From the NCBI RefSeq assembly GCF_904846035.1, contig NZ_CAJGYT010000001.1:434001-498000 (forward strand): a stretch of 64,000 nt of DNA, read 5' to 3'. Made by a program: the position numbers and the translations under genes. Positions 8,813 to 18,275 of the stretch are shown one piece after another (position 1 is the first letter of the stretch; each line of letters opens with the position of its first letter). This DNA is from Psychrobacter aestuarii. Its GTDB lineage: Bacteria > Pseudomonadota > Gammaproteobacteria > Pseudomonadales > Moraxellaceae. A model generated the notes under the pieces. It ran no database searches. It had not been told where the DNA came from and worked only from the letters and a program-made list of their open reading frames with translations.

Positions 8813-10243
8813 TTACAATTCAAACGCGCGGTGAATGGCGTCGTCCAAACGCTCGACCGCAATCACATTAATGCCCTTGAATGCCTTGCTATTGGCTGCA
8901 GGCGCATTGGCTTTGGGAATGATGGCATGTGTAAAGCCATGTTTCATTGCCTCTTTGAGACGCTCTTGTCCATTCGGCACAGGGCGAATCTCCCCCGATA
9001 GCCCCACTTCGCCAAATACCGCCAATGATGAGGGCAAGGGCTTTTCTTTAATACTGGACGCACAAGCGAGCAACACCGCCAAGTCTGAGCCTGTCTCCAT
9101 GACTTTGACCCCGCCCACGACGTTGACATAGACATCTTGCCCACTGGTATGGATACCACCGTGCCGATGCATGACCGCAAGCAGCATCGATAAGCGCTGA
9201 AAATCCAAACCCAGCGCCATACGCCGTGGCTGCCCTTGTGAGTCGTCGACCAGCGCTTGCACCTCGACCAATAGCGGACGCGTGCCCTCGCGGCTGACCA
9301 TGACGATTGAACCTGCCACAGGCTTGTCATAGCGACTCAAAAATATTGCTGATGGGTTGGCGACTTCTTTGAGTCCCAAATCAGTCATGCCAAAGATGCC
9401 CAGCTCATTGACCGCGCCAAAACGGTTTTTGACCGCGCGTATCATACGAAAACGTGAATCGGACTGTCCTTCAAAATATAAGACCGTATCTACCATGTGC
9501 TCAAGTACCCGTGGTCCTGCCAATGTGCCCTCTTTGGTCACGTGTCCCACCAAAAACAGCGCTGTCCCTGTTTGCTTGGCATAACGGGTCAAAATAGCAG
9601 CCGACTCACGGATTTGACTGACGCCGCCTGGTGCTGAGTTGATGGCATCGGTGTAGATGGTCTGGATAGAGTCGATGATAGCGATGGCAGGCTGCTCTTG
9701 GGTGAGTGCCGCGCAGATGGTCTCGACATTGGTCTCAGCAAGCACGCGTAAGCGGTCAGTCGGTAAGTCTAAGCGCTGGGCACGCATGGCGACCTGTGAT
9801 AACGACTCTTCGCCTGTGACATATAAGGCGCTGCCTGCCAGTGAATCGGCACGCGCCATATTGGTAGCAGTTTGTAGCAAAATGGTCGATTTACCGATAC
9901 CTGGGTCACCACCGATAAGTACCACCGAGCCTGCCACCAGTCCGCCACCCAATACCCGATCGAACTCGCCAATACCTGTGGGCAAACGCGCATCCAAGGT
10001 AACGCTCACTGCATTGAGTGGCATGACGGCACTTTGCGCGCCTGAATAGTTGGACGCGCCGCCTTTACTTGGTGCAGGACTGCGCGGACTGGCTGATTTG
10101 TTGGTTTTGTTATGATGCGGCATACTGACATTGGGCGCTTCGGTCAGGCTGTTCCATTCGCCACAGTCTGAGCATTGCCCAGACCATTTACCAAAGTGCG
10201 CGCCGCAGTTTTGACAGACGTAGCTGCTTTTACTTTTTGCCAT
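8813..10243 (-). CDS. radA: DNA repair protein RadA (Sms)
   Basis: 476 residues, full length. An N-terminal C4 zinc finger (C10, C13, C24, C27) is followed by a RecA-like ATPase with Walker A GGDPGIGKST at 111-120, the RadA-specific KNRFG at 272-276, and a C-terminal Lon-like domain (GEVGLSGEIRPV). RadA is a DnaB-type helicase that promotes branch migration in recombination and natural transformation. It is the last gene on this strand before the shared terminator at 8691 and appears to be its own unit behind lptB. Confidence 0.96.
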   Translation of the reverse strand: MAKSKSSYVCQNCGAHFGKWSGQCSDCGEWNSLTEAPNVSMPHHNKTNKSASPRSPAPSKGGASNYSGAQSAVMPLNAVSVTLDARLPTGIGEFDRVLGGGLVAGSVVLIGGDPGIGKSTILLQTATNMARADSLAGSALYVTGEESLSQVAMRAQRLDLPTDRLRVLAETNVETICAALTQEQPAIAIIDSIQTIYTDAINSAPGGVSQIRESAAILTRYAKQTGTALFLVGHVTKEGTLAGPRVLEHMVDTVLYFEGQSDSRFRMIRAVKNRFGAVNELGIFGMTDLGLKEVANPSAIFLSRYDKPVAGSIVMVSREGTRPLLVEVQALVDDSQGQPRRMALGLDFQRLSMLLAVMHRHGGIHTSGQDVYVNVVGGVKVMETGSDLAVLLACASSIKEKPLPSSLAVFGEVGLSGEIRPVPNGQERLKEAMKHGFTHAIIPKANAPAANSKAFKGINVIAVERLDDAIHRAFEL

Positions 10244-10426
10244 AGATAAATGACCTGTGAATAGCGCATAAAGAAAATAGTATCAGTGTCGCAGATGACC
10301 GATGCCAAGACAACGCAAAAAAGCAAAGACACGTCATATACTGTCGTCTACAGTCATGACCCATCTTTGCCATATACAATATACTGATGTGATAAGTGGC
10401 TAAATTAGCCGAGCGATAATGCTTTA

Positions 10427-11176
10427 TTAAACCTGAAAATCTTTACCCAGATAAACGTTTTTGACCAGCTCGTTTTCTAGAATGTCCTGCGGTGAGCCAT
10501 CGGCGATAATCGCACCCTCAGACACGATGTAGGCTTTTTCGCAAATGGCAAGTGTTTCGCGTACATTGTGATCGGTAATCAATACGCCAATGCCGCGATT
10601 TTTTAAGGTTAAAATAACCTCTTTGATGTCACCTACGGAGATGGGATCCACACCTGCAAACGGCTCATCGAGCAAAATGAATTTAGGATTCGCCGCCAAT
10701 GCGCGCGCAATCTCACAGCGACGGCGCTCACCGCCAGAGACGCTCATACCCAGCGAATGACGGACATGCTCCAGATGAAACTCGCCAATCAGCTTTTCTA
10801 GCTCAGCGCGCTGCTCGGCACGACTCAGCTCGCTGCGCGTCTCCAAAATCGCCAAGATATTGTCTTCGATAGACAGCTTGCGAAAGATAGAGGCCTCCTG
10901 CGGCAAGTAGCCGATACCTGCGCGCGCGCGTTCGTGCATGGCGTATTTGGATAGGTCCATGTCGCCGAGGCTGACCCGTCCTTTGTCCATATTCACCAAG
11001 CCGACCACCATATAAAAACTGGTGGTTTTGCCTGCGCCATTGGGACCCAGCAGACCGACCACTTGCCCTTGTGCGACAGAAAACGAGACGTCTTTGACCA
11101 CCCAGCGTTTGCCATAGCGCTTGCCAAGGTGCTGCATCACCAGCTGTGTATCAGGGTTCGGGGTTACTGGATTCAT
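10427..11176 (-). CDS. lptB: LPS export ABC transporter ATP-binding protein LptB
   Basis: 249 residues. Walker [10 protein letters not shown] at 44-52, a signature motif SGGERRR, Walker [13 protein letters not shown] and the switch His in [10 protein letters not shown] mark LptB. It powers extraction of LPS from the inner membrane with LptFG (not in this window). The gene follows lptC and lptA on the same strand, the conserved order, with a 104-base gap after lptA. Confidence 0.96.
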   Translation of the reverse strand: MNPVTPNPDTQLVMQHLGKRYGKRWVVKDVSFSVAQGQVVGLLGPNGAGKTTSFYMVVGLVNMDKGRVSLGDMDLSKYAMHERARAGIGYLPQEASIFRKLSIEDNILAILETRSELSRAEQRAELEKLIGEFHLEHVRHSLGMSVSGGERRRCEIARALAANPKFILLDEPFAGVDPISVGDIKEVILTLKNRGIGVLITDHNVRETLAICEKAYIVSEGAIIADGSPQDILENELVKNVYLGKDFQV

Positions 11177-11280
11177 AGCACTCTTATCTCATCTCGTATG
11201 TTGTACATCAATGTTTTACTTGCCGTGGGCAGCGTAGGCCGCGCATCACGCCTGCCTATGGTGGTCGGCGGCGCTTGCGA

Positions 11281-11829
11281 TTAACGAACGCCTTGCTGAT
11301 TGGCATTGCCACTTGGTGGGAACAACAGCTCAACGCGCTGACTGTTGCCTGCGGTTGCTTCCACATCGCCCGCTTTTAGGCTATAACGAATCACATTACC
11401 TGCAAAGCTTGCCCCATTTTGCGTCAGTTTGGCATTGCCTGTTAAGGTGATGATGCCTGTGACTGCATTGTATTCGATTTTATTGGCTTGCCCTTTCGCC
11501 AGCCCTTTTTCTTGGGTAATTACCTGCTGCATGGTGGCAGGTCGACCCGTAGCAACGGCAGAGTTGATACTGCGATTGGGCGATAGGTTCATCGTGATGT
11601 TATCTGCGGTCATCTTTAGCGTGCCTTGGGTAATGATGACATTGCCCGAGTAGCTGGTGACCCCTGTGCGCTCACTATAGGTGGCCTTGTCCGCCAACAG
11701 TTTGATGGGCTGATTGCCATCAGACGGCAAGGCATGGCTATAAAGTGGTAACGCCAACAGCATAACGGTAGAGGCTGTACGCAAATAACGTGCTAGCGAA
11801 CGGGAGGATACAGACAAATCATCTTTCAT
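11281..11829 (-). CDS. lptA: LPS transport periplasmic protein LptA
   Basis: 182 residues from ATG 11829; a TTG two codons upstream is unlikely. There is a signal peptide (cleavage near SHA), then the OstA/LptA beta-jellyroll with repeated patterns such as ATYSERTGVTSYSGNVIITQG and ITLTGNAKLTQNG. It forms the periplasmic bridge carrying LPS to LptDE. It lies between lptC and lptB. Confidence 0.93.
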   Translation of the reverse strand: MKDDLSVSSRSLARYLRTASTVMLLALPLYSHALPSDGNQPIKLLADKATYSERTGVTSYSGNVIITQGTLKMTADNITMNLSPNRSINSAVATGRPATMQQVITQEKGLAKGQANKIEYNAVTGIITLTGNAKLTQNGASFAGNVIRYSLKAGDVEATAGNSQRVELLFPPSGNANQQGVR

Positions 11830-11868
11830 AAACAAATACTCGCATCATAATAAAAATAGACCAGCTTA

Positions 11869-12441
11869 TTAAAACAGCGCCTCATCTTTGCGCGCTGAGG
11901 GGTCAAAGCTGACGGCCACTTGCCCAAACTCATAATCACCCGTTGCCAAATCTGCCTGCATTGCTGCTGCTTCAAAACGGTTCATACCTTGCTCGACCTT
12001 GACAGGACGGTCGCTAATGACTTTTTTGGATTTGGTGTTGCCTGTCAAACGCTCCCCTGTCACTTTAATAGGGTTTTCGCTATCACTCTCACTCACTAAA
12101 GTAAAACCACCTGTCAGCTGTAGGTCACCAGTTTGCTGATTAATCGCCGCGCGTCCTGCTTCGATGCGGTAGCGCTGCGTCTCTGACGGCTCCCAATTCA
12201 TGGTGATGCCTGACATCTCGTCTTGATTGGTCTCAGGGTTGTGCTTGAGCGCATCGGCGTTTAGCTCGTACTCAAGCTCCCCTTCCTCATTGGTCTGTAC
12301 CGCTTTGATGTCCGCCGCTTCGTAATCCACTTCGGAGGTTTGGATTTTTACAGGGGGTGAGACCTCCCCTTGCTGATTAAAAAACCAAACGGCGATACCA
12401 GCGATGATTAAGGCGATAACAATTAAAATGCGGGTATTCAC
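11869..12441 (-). CDS. lptC: LPS export protein LptC
   Basis: 190 residues: a single N-terminal membrane anchor (residues ~5-22) followed by a periplasmic beta-jellyroll of the LptC/OstA-like fold. It couples LptBFG to LptA. Its ATG overlaps the kdsC stop by 4 bases, implying translational coupling. Sequence conservation of LptC is low, so context carries part of the call. Confidence 0.9.
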   Translation of the reverse strand: MNTRILIVIALIIAGIAVWFFNQQGEVSPPVKIQTSEVDYEAADIKAVQTNEEGELEYELNADALKHNPETNQDEMSGITMNWEPSETQRYRIEAGRAAINQQTGDLQLTGGFTLVSESDSENPIKVTGERLTGNTKSKKVISDRPVKVEQGMNRFEAAAMQADLATGDYEFGQVAVSFDPSARKDEALF

Positions 12442-12986
12442 GACGGCGTGTCCTCAGTCGTATCTAAGGTATATTGAGCAATAAAGTCCTGATAGTGTCC
12501 ATGACCTTTGAGTATCAAATCACAAATCTCACGCACCGCGCCGCAGCCACCTGCGCGCGTGGTCACCATGTGACTGCGATTGATGACCTCAGGATGCGCG
12601 TTCGGTACGGTTGGCGCAAAACCAACACTTTGCATGGCCTTAATGTCTGGCAAATCATCACCCATATAGGCGCATTCAGCAAGCGCGATATCTAGCTTGG
12701 CAAGCAGTTCAGTTAAGGCGACCAGTTTATCATCACGACCTTGTACCACATAGTCCACGCTTAGCTCTTGGGCGCGTTTTTCGACCATGGCGCTCTTGCG
12801 TCCTGTGATGATGGCGGTCTTGATGCCGTAACGTGCCAGCGACTTAACGCCCACGCCATCTTGTACCGAAAAGGCTTTGGTCTCAACGCCGTTTGCATCA
12901 TAGATGATTTTGCCGTCAGACAAGATGCCGTCGACATCCATCACGAGCAGCTTGACCTGTCCTGCTTTTTTAATCAAATCTTGCAT
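12438..12986 (-). CDS. kdsC: 3-deoxy-D-manno-octulosonate-8-phosphate phosphatase KdsC
   Basis: 182 residues, small HAD phosphatase without a cap domain. The nucleophile motif is DVDGILSDG near residue 17; TGRKS (motif II) and GDDLPDI (motif IV) are present. It dephosphorylates Kdo-8-P in the Kdo pathway, the step before CMP-Kdo formation. It sits between kdsD, which supplies arabinose-5-phosphate, and lptC. Confidence 0.95.
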   Translation of the reverse strand: MQDLIKKAGQVKLLVMDVDGILSDGKIIYDANGVETKAFSVQDGVGVKSLARYGIKTAIITGRKSAMVEKRAQELSVDYVVQGRDDKLVALTELLAKLDIALAECAYMGDDLPDIKAMQSVGFAPTVPNAHPEVINRSHMVTTRAGGCGAVREICDLILKGHGHYQDFIAQYTLDTTEDTPS

Positions 12987-13119
12987 GGCGTACCTCTTAT
13001 TATCGTTGTCGTGGTTGTTGTCATTCGTGTGGGCATGAATATAGGCATTGTCATGAGTCAGGTCGCGGTGCTGCCTGTTACCCCGCCCATTATCACACTG
13101 CCAATCGTTTTGCTTGCAC

Positions 13120-14112
13120 TTATTTTACACCAGCTTGTAACAAGTCGTGCAGCGTAATCACCGCTTGCAAATGCCCATCATCGTCCATCACCAACAGCTG
13201 ACTGATGCTGTTGGCATTCATAAGGCTGAGCGCATCGGATGCGCGCATGGTCTTATTCACATGGCGTGGCTGACGGCTCATCACATCGCGCATCGGGGTT
13301 TTTAAATCAATACCCTTTTCTAATACGCGGCGCAAATCTCCATCGGTAAAGATACCGACCACACGGTCTGAGTCGTCTTCGACCACCGTCATCCCCAGCC
13401 TGCCATTTGACATCACAAACAGCGCATCGTGCAACGGCGCATCCTCACGTACCCGCGGCAGCTGCTCTTGGCGCGAGTGCATCAAGTCCTCCACGCGTGT
13501 CAACAGCTGACGACCGAGTGCCCCAGCAGGGTGCGAGAGCGCAAAGTCCTCTGAGGTAAAGTTGCGCGCATGCACCAACGCTACGGCTAAGGCATCACCC
13601 AATGCTAAGGTGGCGGTGGTGCTTGAGGTCGGCGCAAGCTTGAGCGGGCACGCTTCTTCTGAATGTCCCAGCGTCAACGCAATGTCTGCCGCCGTTGGTA
13701 GCATACCGCGCTGATCGCGGCTGATGCTGATTAATGGAATGCCCAAGCGCTTAATCACAGGCAGCAGCATCTTAATCTCATCAGACTCGCCTGAATTGGA
13801 GATGGCAAGCAGCACATCGCCCGGTACGAGCATGCCAAGGTCACCATGACCCGCCTCTCCAGGATGCATAAAGAACGATGGCGTGCCCGTTGAGGCAAAC
13901 GTCGCGGCAATCTTGCGTCCGACCAGTCCTGACTTGCCCATACCTGTCACCACAACCCGTCCTGCACAAGCCAATATGGCATCGCAGGCAGCGGCAAAAC
14001 GCGCGTCTATTTGCTCGGTCAATAGCGTGAGTGCTGCTTTTTCGGTATTGATGGCGTCGATGGCGGTACGGATAAACTGCTCGTGACTGAGCGTTTGCTC
14101 GGATTGCTTCAT
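13120..14112 (-). CDS. kdsD: Arabinose-5-phosphate isomerase KdsD
   Basis: 330 residues: an N-terminal SIS domain (GMGKSGLVGRKIAATFASTG, then SNSGESDEI) and two C-terminal CBS domains. It converts ribulose-5-phosphate to arabinose-5-phosphate for Kdo synthesis. It is the first gene of the kds-lpt block; the 133-base gap to kdsC contains no gene. Upstream lies a 7-bp hairpin (ATGGCGT/ACGCCAT, 14184-14215) of unknown role. Confidence 0.95.
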   Translation of the reverse strand: MKQSEQTLSHEQFIRTAIDAINTEKAALTLLTEQIDARFAAACDAILACAGRVVVTGMGKSGLVGRKIAATFASTGTPSFFMHPGEAGHGDLGMLVPGDVLLAISNSGESDEIKMLLPVIKRLGIPLISISRDQRGMLPTAADIALTLGHSEEACPLKLAPTSSTTATLALGDALAVALVHARNFTSEDFALSHPAGALGRQLLTRVEDLMHSRQEQLPRVREDAPLHDALFVMSNGRLGMTVVEDDSDRVVGIFTDGDLRRVLEKGIDLKTPMRDVMSRQPRHVNKTMRASDALSLMNANSISQLLVMDDDGHLQAVITLHDLLQAGVK

Positions 14113-14285
14113 GATAAAACCTGATCTATAAATAGGTAGAAGGTGTCTTTGGTTATATTACTATATTCCCTCGCATATTGATAATGGCGTACACATAAGA
14201 TATCAAGCACGCCATCTGACAGCAGCATCAGAAAACTGAGGGTAACCGTAAATGTTCTGCCCCATCAGCACAGACTGACGCATAC

Positions 14286-14312
14286 AAAAAAGACCCGCTA
14301 AATAGCAGGTCT
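14286..14312 (-). terminator. Rho-independent terminator of hfq
   Basis: Read on the minus strand: AGACCTGC-TATTTA-GCGGGTCT then TTTTT. It lies 48 bases past the hfq stop. Confidence 0.88.
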
Positions 14313-14359
14313 GATTGTCTGTTACGGTATCAATAAATACGAGGTCAACAGCCGTACAA

Positions 14360-14890
14360 TCAGTTGTCGTTGTTGTCGCTATCAGGGGCATTGTTGTCAA
14401 AATCGGTCGCGTCTGAATTGTCAAAACCGCGCTCTTGACCAAAGCCGCCACGCTCAAAACCGCGCTCTTGATTTTGACCAAAGCCGCCGCGCTCAAAGCC
14501 GCGCTCTTGGTTTTGACCAAAGCCGCCACGGTTAAAACCGCCACGATTTGACATAAAGTTGCGGTCATCAAAGCCGCCACCCATGTTGCCACCACGTTCA
14601 AAGCCGCCACCCATACCGCCGCCTTGATAGCCGCCAGCGCTGCCTTGTGACTGCATGCCGCCCGTCATTGAGCCTGTGCTGCCGCGTGGGTTGCGTGCAG
14701 GTACGACCGTTGAGATGGCATGCTTGTATACCATTTGGCTGACCGTGTTTTTGAGGAGTACCACGTACTGGTCAAACGACTCAATCTGCCCTTGCAGCTT
14801 GATGCCATTCACCAAAAAAATAGAAACAGGAATGCGGTCTTTACGTAGCGAGTTCAAAAACGGATCTTGTAAGGTTTGTCCTTTTGACAT
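14360..14890 (-). CDS. hfq: RNA chaperone Hfq with long Gly-rich repeat tail
   Basis: 176 residues. Residues ~1-70 are the Sm core: [19 protein letters not shown] (Sm1, proximal-face uracil pocket) and the YKHA motif of Sm2. The remaining ~105 residues are a Gly/Arg/Phe/Gln-rich tail with near-identical units of the [13 protein letters not shown] type, ending in an acidic Asp/Asn segment. E. coli Hfq has only a ~30-residue tail. Long Gly-rich tails are known in Acinetobacter and Moraxella. Hfq pairs sRNAs with mRNAs. The gene lies downstream of miaA, as in E. coli. Confidence 0.95.
   Translation of the reverse strand: MSKGQTLQDPFLNSLRKDRIPVSIFLVNGIKLQGQIESFDQYVVLLKNTVSQMVYKHAISTVVPARNPRGSTGSMTGGMQSQGSAGGYQGGGMGGGFERGGNMGGGFDDRNFMSNRGGFNRGGFGQNQERGFERGGFGQNQERGFERGGFGQERGFDNSDATDFDNNAPDSDNNDN
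14400..14545 (-). repeat. In-frame repeats encoding the Hfq tail
   Basis: About three consecutive near-identical units of roughly 35-40 bases on the minus strand encode repeated [13 protein letters not shown] blocks; the last is shortened to GFGQERGF. High DNA identity, not just protein identity, suggests recent expansion or homogenisation. Bounds are approximate. Confidence 0.75.
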
Positions 14891-15221
14891 GAATTCTCTC
14901 CTAAGTATATATTTATATTATAAAAGTATGTGCAGTTATGATGACAGGCGGACATAGAATGTCGATATTATGTCTAAATAAGCGCCCTGTCTTATTACTT
15001 TATTGTACTTTGTGATCATTATTATCGACAGATAATACCGTCAGTTCGCGTACTTTCCACACCATAATAACAACATTATGGTAATAAACATCAGATAATT
15101 CGTGTCAACGGTCGCATCTTTGTATTATAACAGCGGCTATCATGACAATTTGCAACTTCTTGTCAGTGATTGTTTACCCGATAGTATCGATATGATGACC
15201 TTGTTTGCAGCGCCTATGCCG
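14891..15221. other. hfq upstream region
   Basis: About 330 AT-rich bases between miaA and hfq. It contains a perfect 8-bp inverted repeat, ACCATAAT-AACAAC-ATTATGGT, at 15061-15082. No gene seen. It likely holds an hfq promoter. Confidence 0.45.
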
Positions 15222-16358
15222 TTATCGGCGACGCAAATAATCAGCAGCTTCGGACATTTGGGTGACTGTCATAACAGCAGTGTTACTGTGCACAAAACCT
15301 TCTTGCCCGCCACTTGGCAGTTGACCGATTTTACGCAGCCAAGTGTATTGCCGCTTTGCAAGCTGTCTTGTGGCATATAATGCCTTATTTTGCATCTGAT
15401 AACAAGCAAGCGCCTGCGCCTCAGTGCTTAGCGTATCAACGCTTTCGCTGTTTTTTTGGAACAAAGTCGACTCTTTATCTGTAATGATATTTGCCTCATC
15501 TGTTTGCAAAAACGCCTCATAAAACTGCGCTTTATCCAAGTGCGCAGCATCAAATATAGGGTGTCTGATAGCGACCAAATACTCAAGCACCTGTCGATAG
15601 CCAACGCAGCGCATGGCCGCCATATTCGGGGTCAATGAATAATTGTTCAATAACGTAAGCACCTCATCAACCAAGCCTTCTTGCCACATGATGTCCAATC
15701 GCTGTGCAATACGCTGATGCAGCCATGCTCTATCAGGCATGACCGCAATGTTGTGCCATACCTGCTCAGGATTGTCTGCTATGCGCTGCTTGGGCGTGCG
15801 CTGCCATTCGCTCAGCGGCACTTGTGTCTGTAAATGCACTTCGACAGCGCGGGTGATGCGCTGGGTATCGCTGTCGTTAAGACGCTGATGCGTCGTAGGG
15901 TCAACGCGCTCTAGATAAGCGTACAGTGCGCCGATGCCTTCAGCCTGTCGCCACGCATCAACGCGCGCGCGTACCTCAGCATCACTGTCAGGCACGGCGG
16001 ACAGCCCATCGAGCAGCGCCATGTAATACATCATCGTACCGCCGACCAGTAGCGGAATTTTTTGAGCAGCATGCGCTTGGTCAATCAAAGCTCGAACATC
16101 GCTGACGAACTGCGCGACGCTATAGGTCTCGGTGGGGTCAATAATGTCTACCAAGTGATGTGGGTAGCGCTGTAGCTCAGCGGTCGTTGGCTTGGCAGTA
16201 CCGATATTCATATCGCGATAGATTAAGGCAGAATCTACCGATATCAGCTCAAAGCGCCCTGTATCATACAGCTCGTAGGCCAGTGCTGTCTTGCCGCTGG
16301 CGGTCGGTGCCATCAAACACACCACACTGTTGTCAGATAAGGTATCGGCTGGGTGCAT
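15222..16358 (-). CDS. miaA: tRNA dimethylallyltransferase MiaA
   Basis: 378 residues from ATG 16358; an upstream in-frame start at 16463 would add 35 atypical residues and overlap mutL. P-loop APTASGKTALA, the SVDSALIYRDMNIGTAKP motif and the C-terminal ATRQLAKRQYTWLR are diagnostic. MiaA prenylates A37 of tRNAs that read UNN codons. Between the RQVLEYL helix and the C-terminal motif is an insertion of about 50 residues, rich in Asp, Glu, Ser and Thr, not present in E. coli MiaA. It lies between mutL and hfq as in E. coli. Confidence 0.94.
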   Translation of the reverse strand: MHPADTLSDNSVVCLMAPTASGKTALAYELYDTGRFELISVDSALIYRDMNIGTAKPTTAELQRYPHHLVDIIDPTETYSVAQFVSDVRALIDQAHAAQKIPLLVGGTMMYYMALLDGLSAVPDSDAEVRARVDAWRQAEGIGALYAYLERVDPTTHQRLNDSDTQRITRAVEVHLQTQVPLSEWQRTPKQRIADNPEQVWHNIAVMPDRAWLHQRIAQRLDIMWQEGLVDEVLTLLNNYSLTPNMAAMRCVGYRQVLEYLVAIRHPIFDAAHLDKAQFYEAFLQTDEANIITDKESTLFQKNSESVDTLSTEAQALACYQMQNKALYATRQLAKRQYTWLRKIGQLPSGGQEGFVHSNTAVMTVTQMSEAADYLRRR

Positions 16359-16446
16359 AGGTCTGCCTTGTCTATTATAAGATGAAAATAAACGCGCCGA
16401 AGGGCACGCTTTTGAGTCATGGATTTGCCATTTCGCTGACGCAGCG

Positions 16447-18198
16447 CTATTGCGCCGCATCACACGCCGCTGTTTGCTGCAGCATCACGCCTGCCAGCTC
16501 AGCGAGACTGAGTACAGCGTTACTGTGCGCCTTAATGTGCTGCCACAATGTCGCGTAGGCTGCCTCTTGCGCGGGCAGCTGGGCAATGGCAGCTTGTATC
16601 TGCTGCTCTATGGTATCGACCTGCCATGCATTATGCGCCGTATGGGCATTACCGCCGTCGCCCAGCGCTTCAATATCGGTCGATACGTCACTCATAGACT
16701 GCCAGACATCAAGCGATAGCAAACAGCATTCATCCTTTGACACCAATAGCAATAACGGTGTGTCGCACTCAGCAGATGCTGGCATCTCAGGCAACGCATC
16801 AATGACGCTAAGACAACGAATGGGAGGCACTGCGCCGTGATGCTGATTTAGATAAGTGGATGCGCGCGTTGGTAGGTTTTGCTGTACAGTCGTTTGCGCG
16901 GTTGGTGTGGTCTTATCAAGATATGCGCCTGCCTTATCCGTCTGCGTGCCCGTTTGATACGCGGCTTTCGGCGCTTGCACATTGCTGTGCGACTGCAGAT
17001 ACATCGGCGTGCGCACTGCATGGTCAGTCGATGCGTTGGCAGCGCATGCTTTCTTATCTATATTATCTGTAATATCCATATTGTGCAATTGTGCCGATTT
17101 TGGCTGCCCAGATGTTGACGTCGATACGGTCGCTATGGGCAAGGCACTGCGAACTGCATGGCTTAAATGCGCCAAAATATTGCTGATAGAGCCTATTTTG
17201 ATACGTTGTTTGCTCGGATGCACGTTCAGGTTTAGCCAATGTACGGGCAACTGAAAATACAGCGCGTAGCCTGTCGCTTGCGGTGTCAACTGGCGCAACT
17301 GATTGCTGATAATCGGCTCTTTGACCAAACGACCATTGATATAAATCAGCTTTGGTGCAGGCATATTGCTGTCAGCATCCAAAAACAGCCAACCGTCGAT
17401 ACGGGCGCTCGCATCCCCCACCTGCCCTTGGGTAGATGTGGGCGCAGCTGCAACCAACAGGCTGGACAAATCCACATGCAAAGGCAGGGCGCTGGCACTC
17501 AATGACAGACCAAGCGCTTGCTCAAGGCGCGATAGCGGCGGATGATTCGTATCACTCGCGCTATCTTGTTGCGCTGCCAGTGACAGACGTTTTTTGTGGT
17601 CGTGAGTCAGCTGAATGCGGATGTCTGCACGCGCAAGCGCAACCTCACGCACCATGGCTTCGATATGGGCAAATTCAGTAGCCACTGATTTTAGATTGCC
17701 GCGCCGTGCAGGCACATTAAAATACAAGTCTTTGATGGTGACGGTCGTACCGCGCTCGTGTACCACAGGCGTCAGCGCTGGCGTATCTGCCAACACACCC
17801 GCCACTTGTATCTGTCGACCCACCCCATCATCGGTATGACTACTGATCAGCTGTAAGCGTGACACCGCAGCAATCGCCGCCAACGCCTCACCCCGAAAGC
17901 CCAACGTACGAATGCCTTGAAGCGTACCAATGTCTGCCACCTTACTGGTCGCATGCCGAGTAATCGCCATCACCATATCATCAGGATGGATGCCATGACC
18001 ATTGTCACTGATTTGAATCATACCCATACCACCTTGGGTAATATGGATGTTGATATCTGTCGCTTCGGCATCAATCGCATTTTCTAGCAGCTCTTTGACC
18101 ACGGCAGCAGGTCGCGTGACCACCTCGCCCGCTGCCAGCTGATTGATCAGTAGCGGCGAGAGTTTTTTGATGCGGGTGGTGGCGGACTCATCAGTCAT
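16447..18198 (-). CDS. mutL: DNA mismatch repair protein MutL with short C-terminal domain
   Basis: 583 residues. The N-terminal GHKL ATPase is canonical: LLENAIDAEATDI, DNGHGI, TRHATSK and GFRGEALAAI, followed by the transducer domain with INGRLVKEP and LNVHPSKQ. A Gln/Thr/Ala-rich linker runs from about residue 350. The C-terminal dimerisation region is only about 120 residues (from RCLSVIDALP), against about 180 in E. coli, and the endonuclease motif is absent, as in E. coli-type MutL. MutL links MutS to MutH-like or other nick sources. Confidence 0.94.
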   Translation of the reverse strand: MTDESATTRIKKLSPLLINQLAAGEVVTRPAAVVKELLENAIDAEATDINIHITQGGMGMIQISDNGHGIHPDDMVMAITRHATSKVADIGTLQGIRTLGFRGEALAAIAAVSRLQLISSHTDDGVGRQIQVAGVLADTPALTPVVHERGTTVTIKDLYFNVPARRGNLKSVATEFAHIEAMVREVALARADIRIQLTHDHKKRLSLAAQQDSASDTNHPPLSRLEQALGLSLSASALPLHVDLSSLLVAAAPTSTQGQVGDASARIDGWLFLDADSNMPAPKLIYINGRLVKEPIISNQLRQLTPQATGYALYFQLPVHWLNLNVHPSKQRIKIGSISNILAHLSHAVRSALPIATVSTSTSGQPKSAQLHNMDITDNIDKKACAANASTDHAVRTPMYLQSHSNVQAPKAAYQTGTQTDKAGAYLDKTTPTAQTTVQQNLPTRASTYLNQHHGAVPPIRCLSVIDALPEMPASAECDTPLLLLVSKDECCLLSLDVWQSMSDVSTDIEALGDGGNAHTAHNAWQVDTIEQQIQAAIAQLPAQEAAYATLWQHIKAHSNAVLSLAELAGVMLQQTAACDAAQ

Positions 18199-18275
18199 GA
18201 CATAAGGCTCGGTAACGGCTATAAAAAAATAATGATAAAAGAACAGCGATAAGACAAATCAAAAACGGCACAATG

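Noticed and set aside
14400-14545. CRISPR-like regular repeats
   Set aside because: Repeats are contiguous, in frame and encode the Hfq tail; there are no unique spacers and no cas genes.
14203-14610. Minus-strand 135-codon frame with Ala/Val/Lys repeats
   Set aside because: It is an alternative frame of the repetitive hfq tail; its periodicity comes from the hfq repeats.
16359-16463. N-terminal extension of MiaA overlapping mutL
   Set aside because: Extra residues are unlike MiaA, and ATG 16358 gives the family-typical distance to the P-loop.
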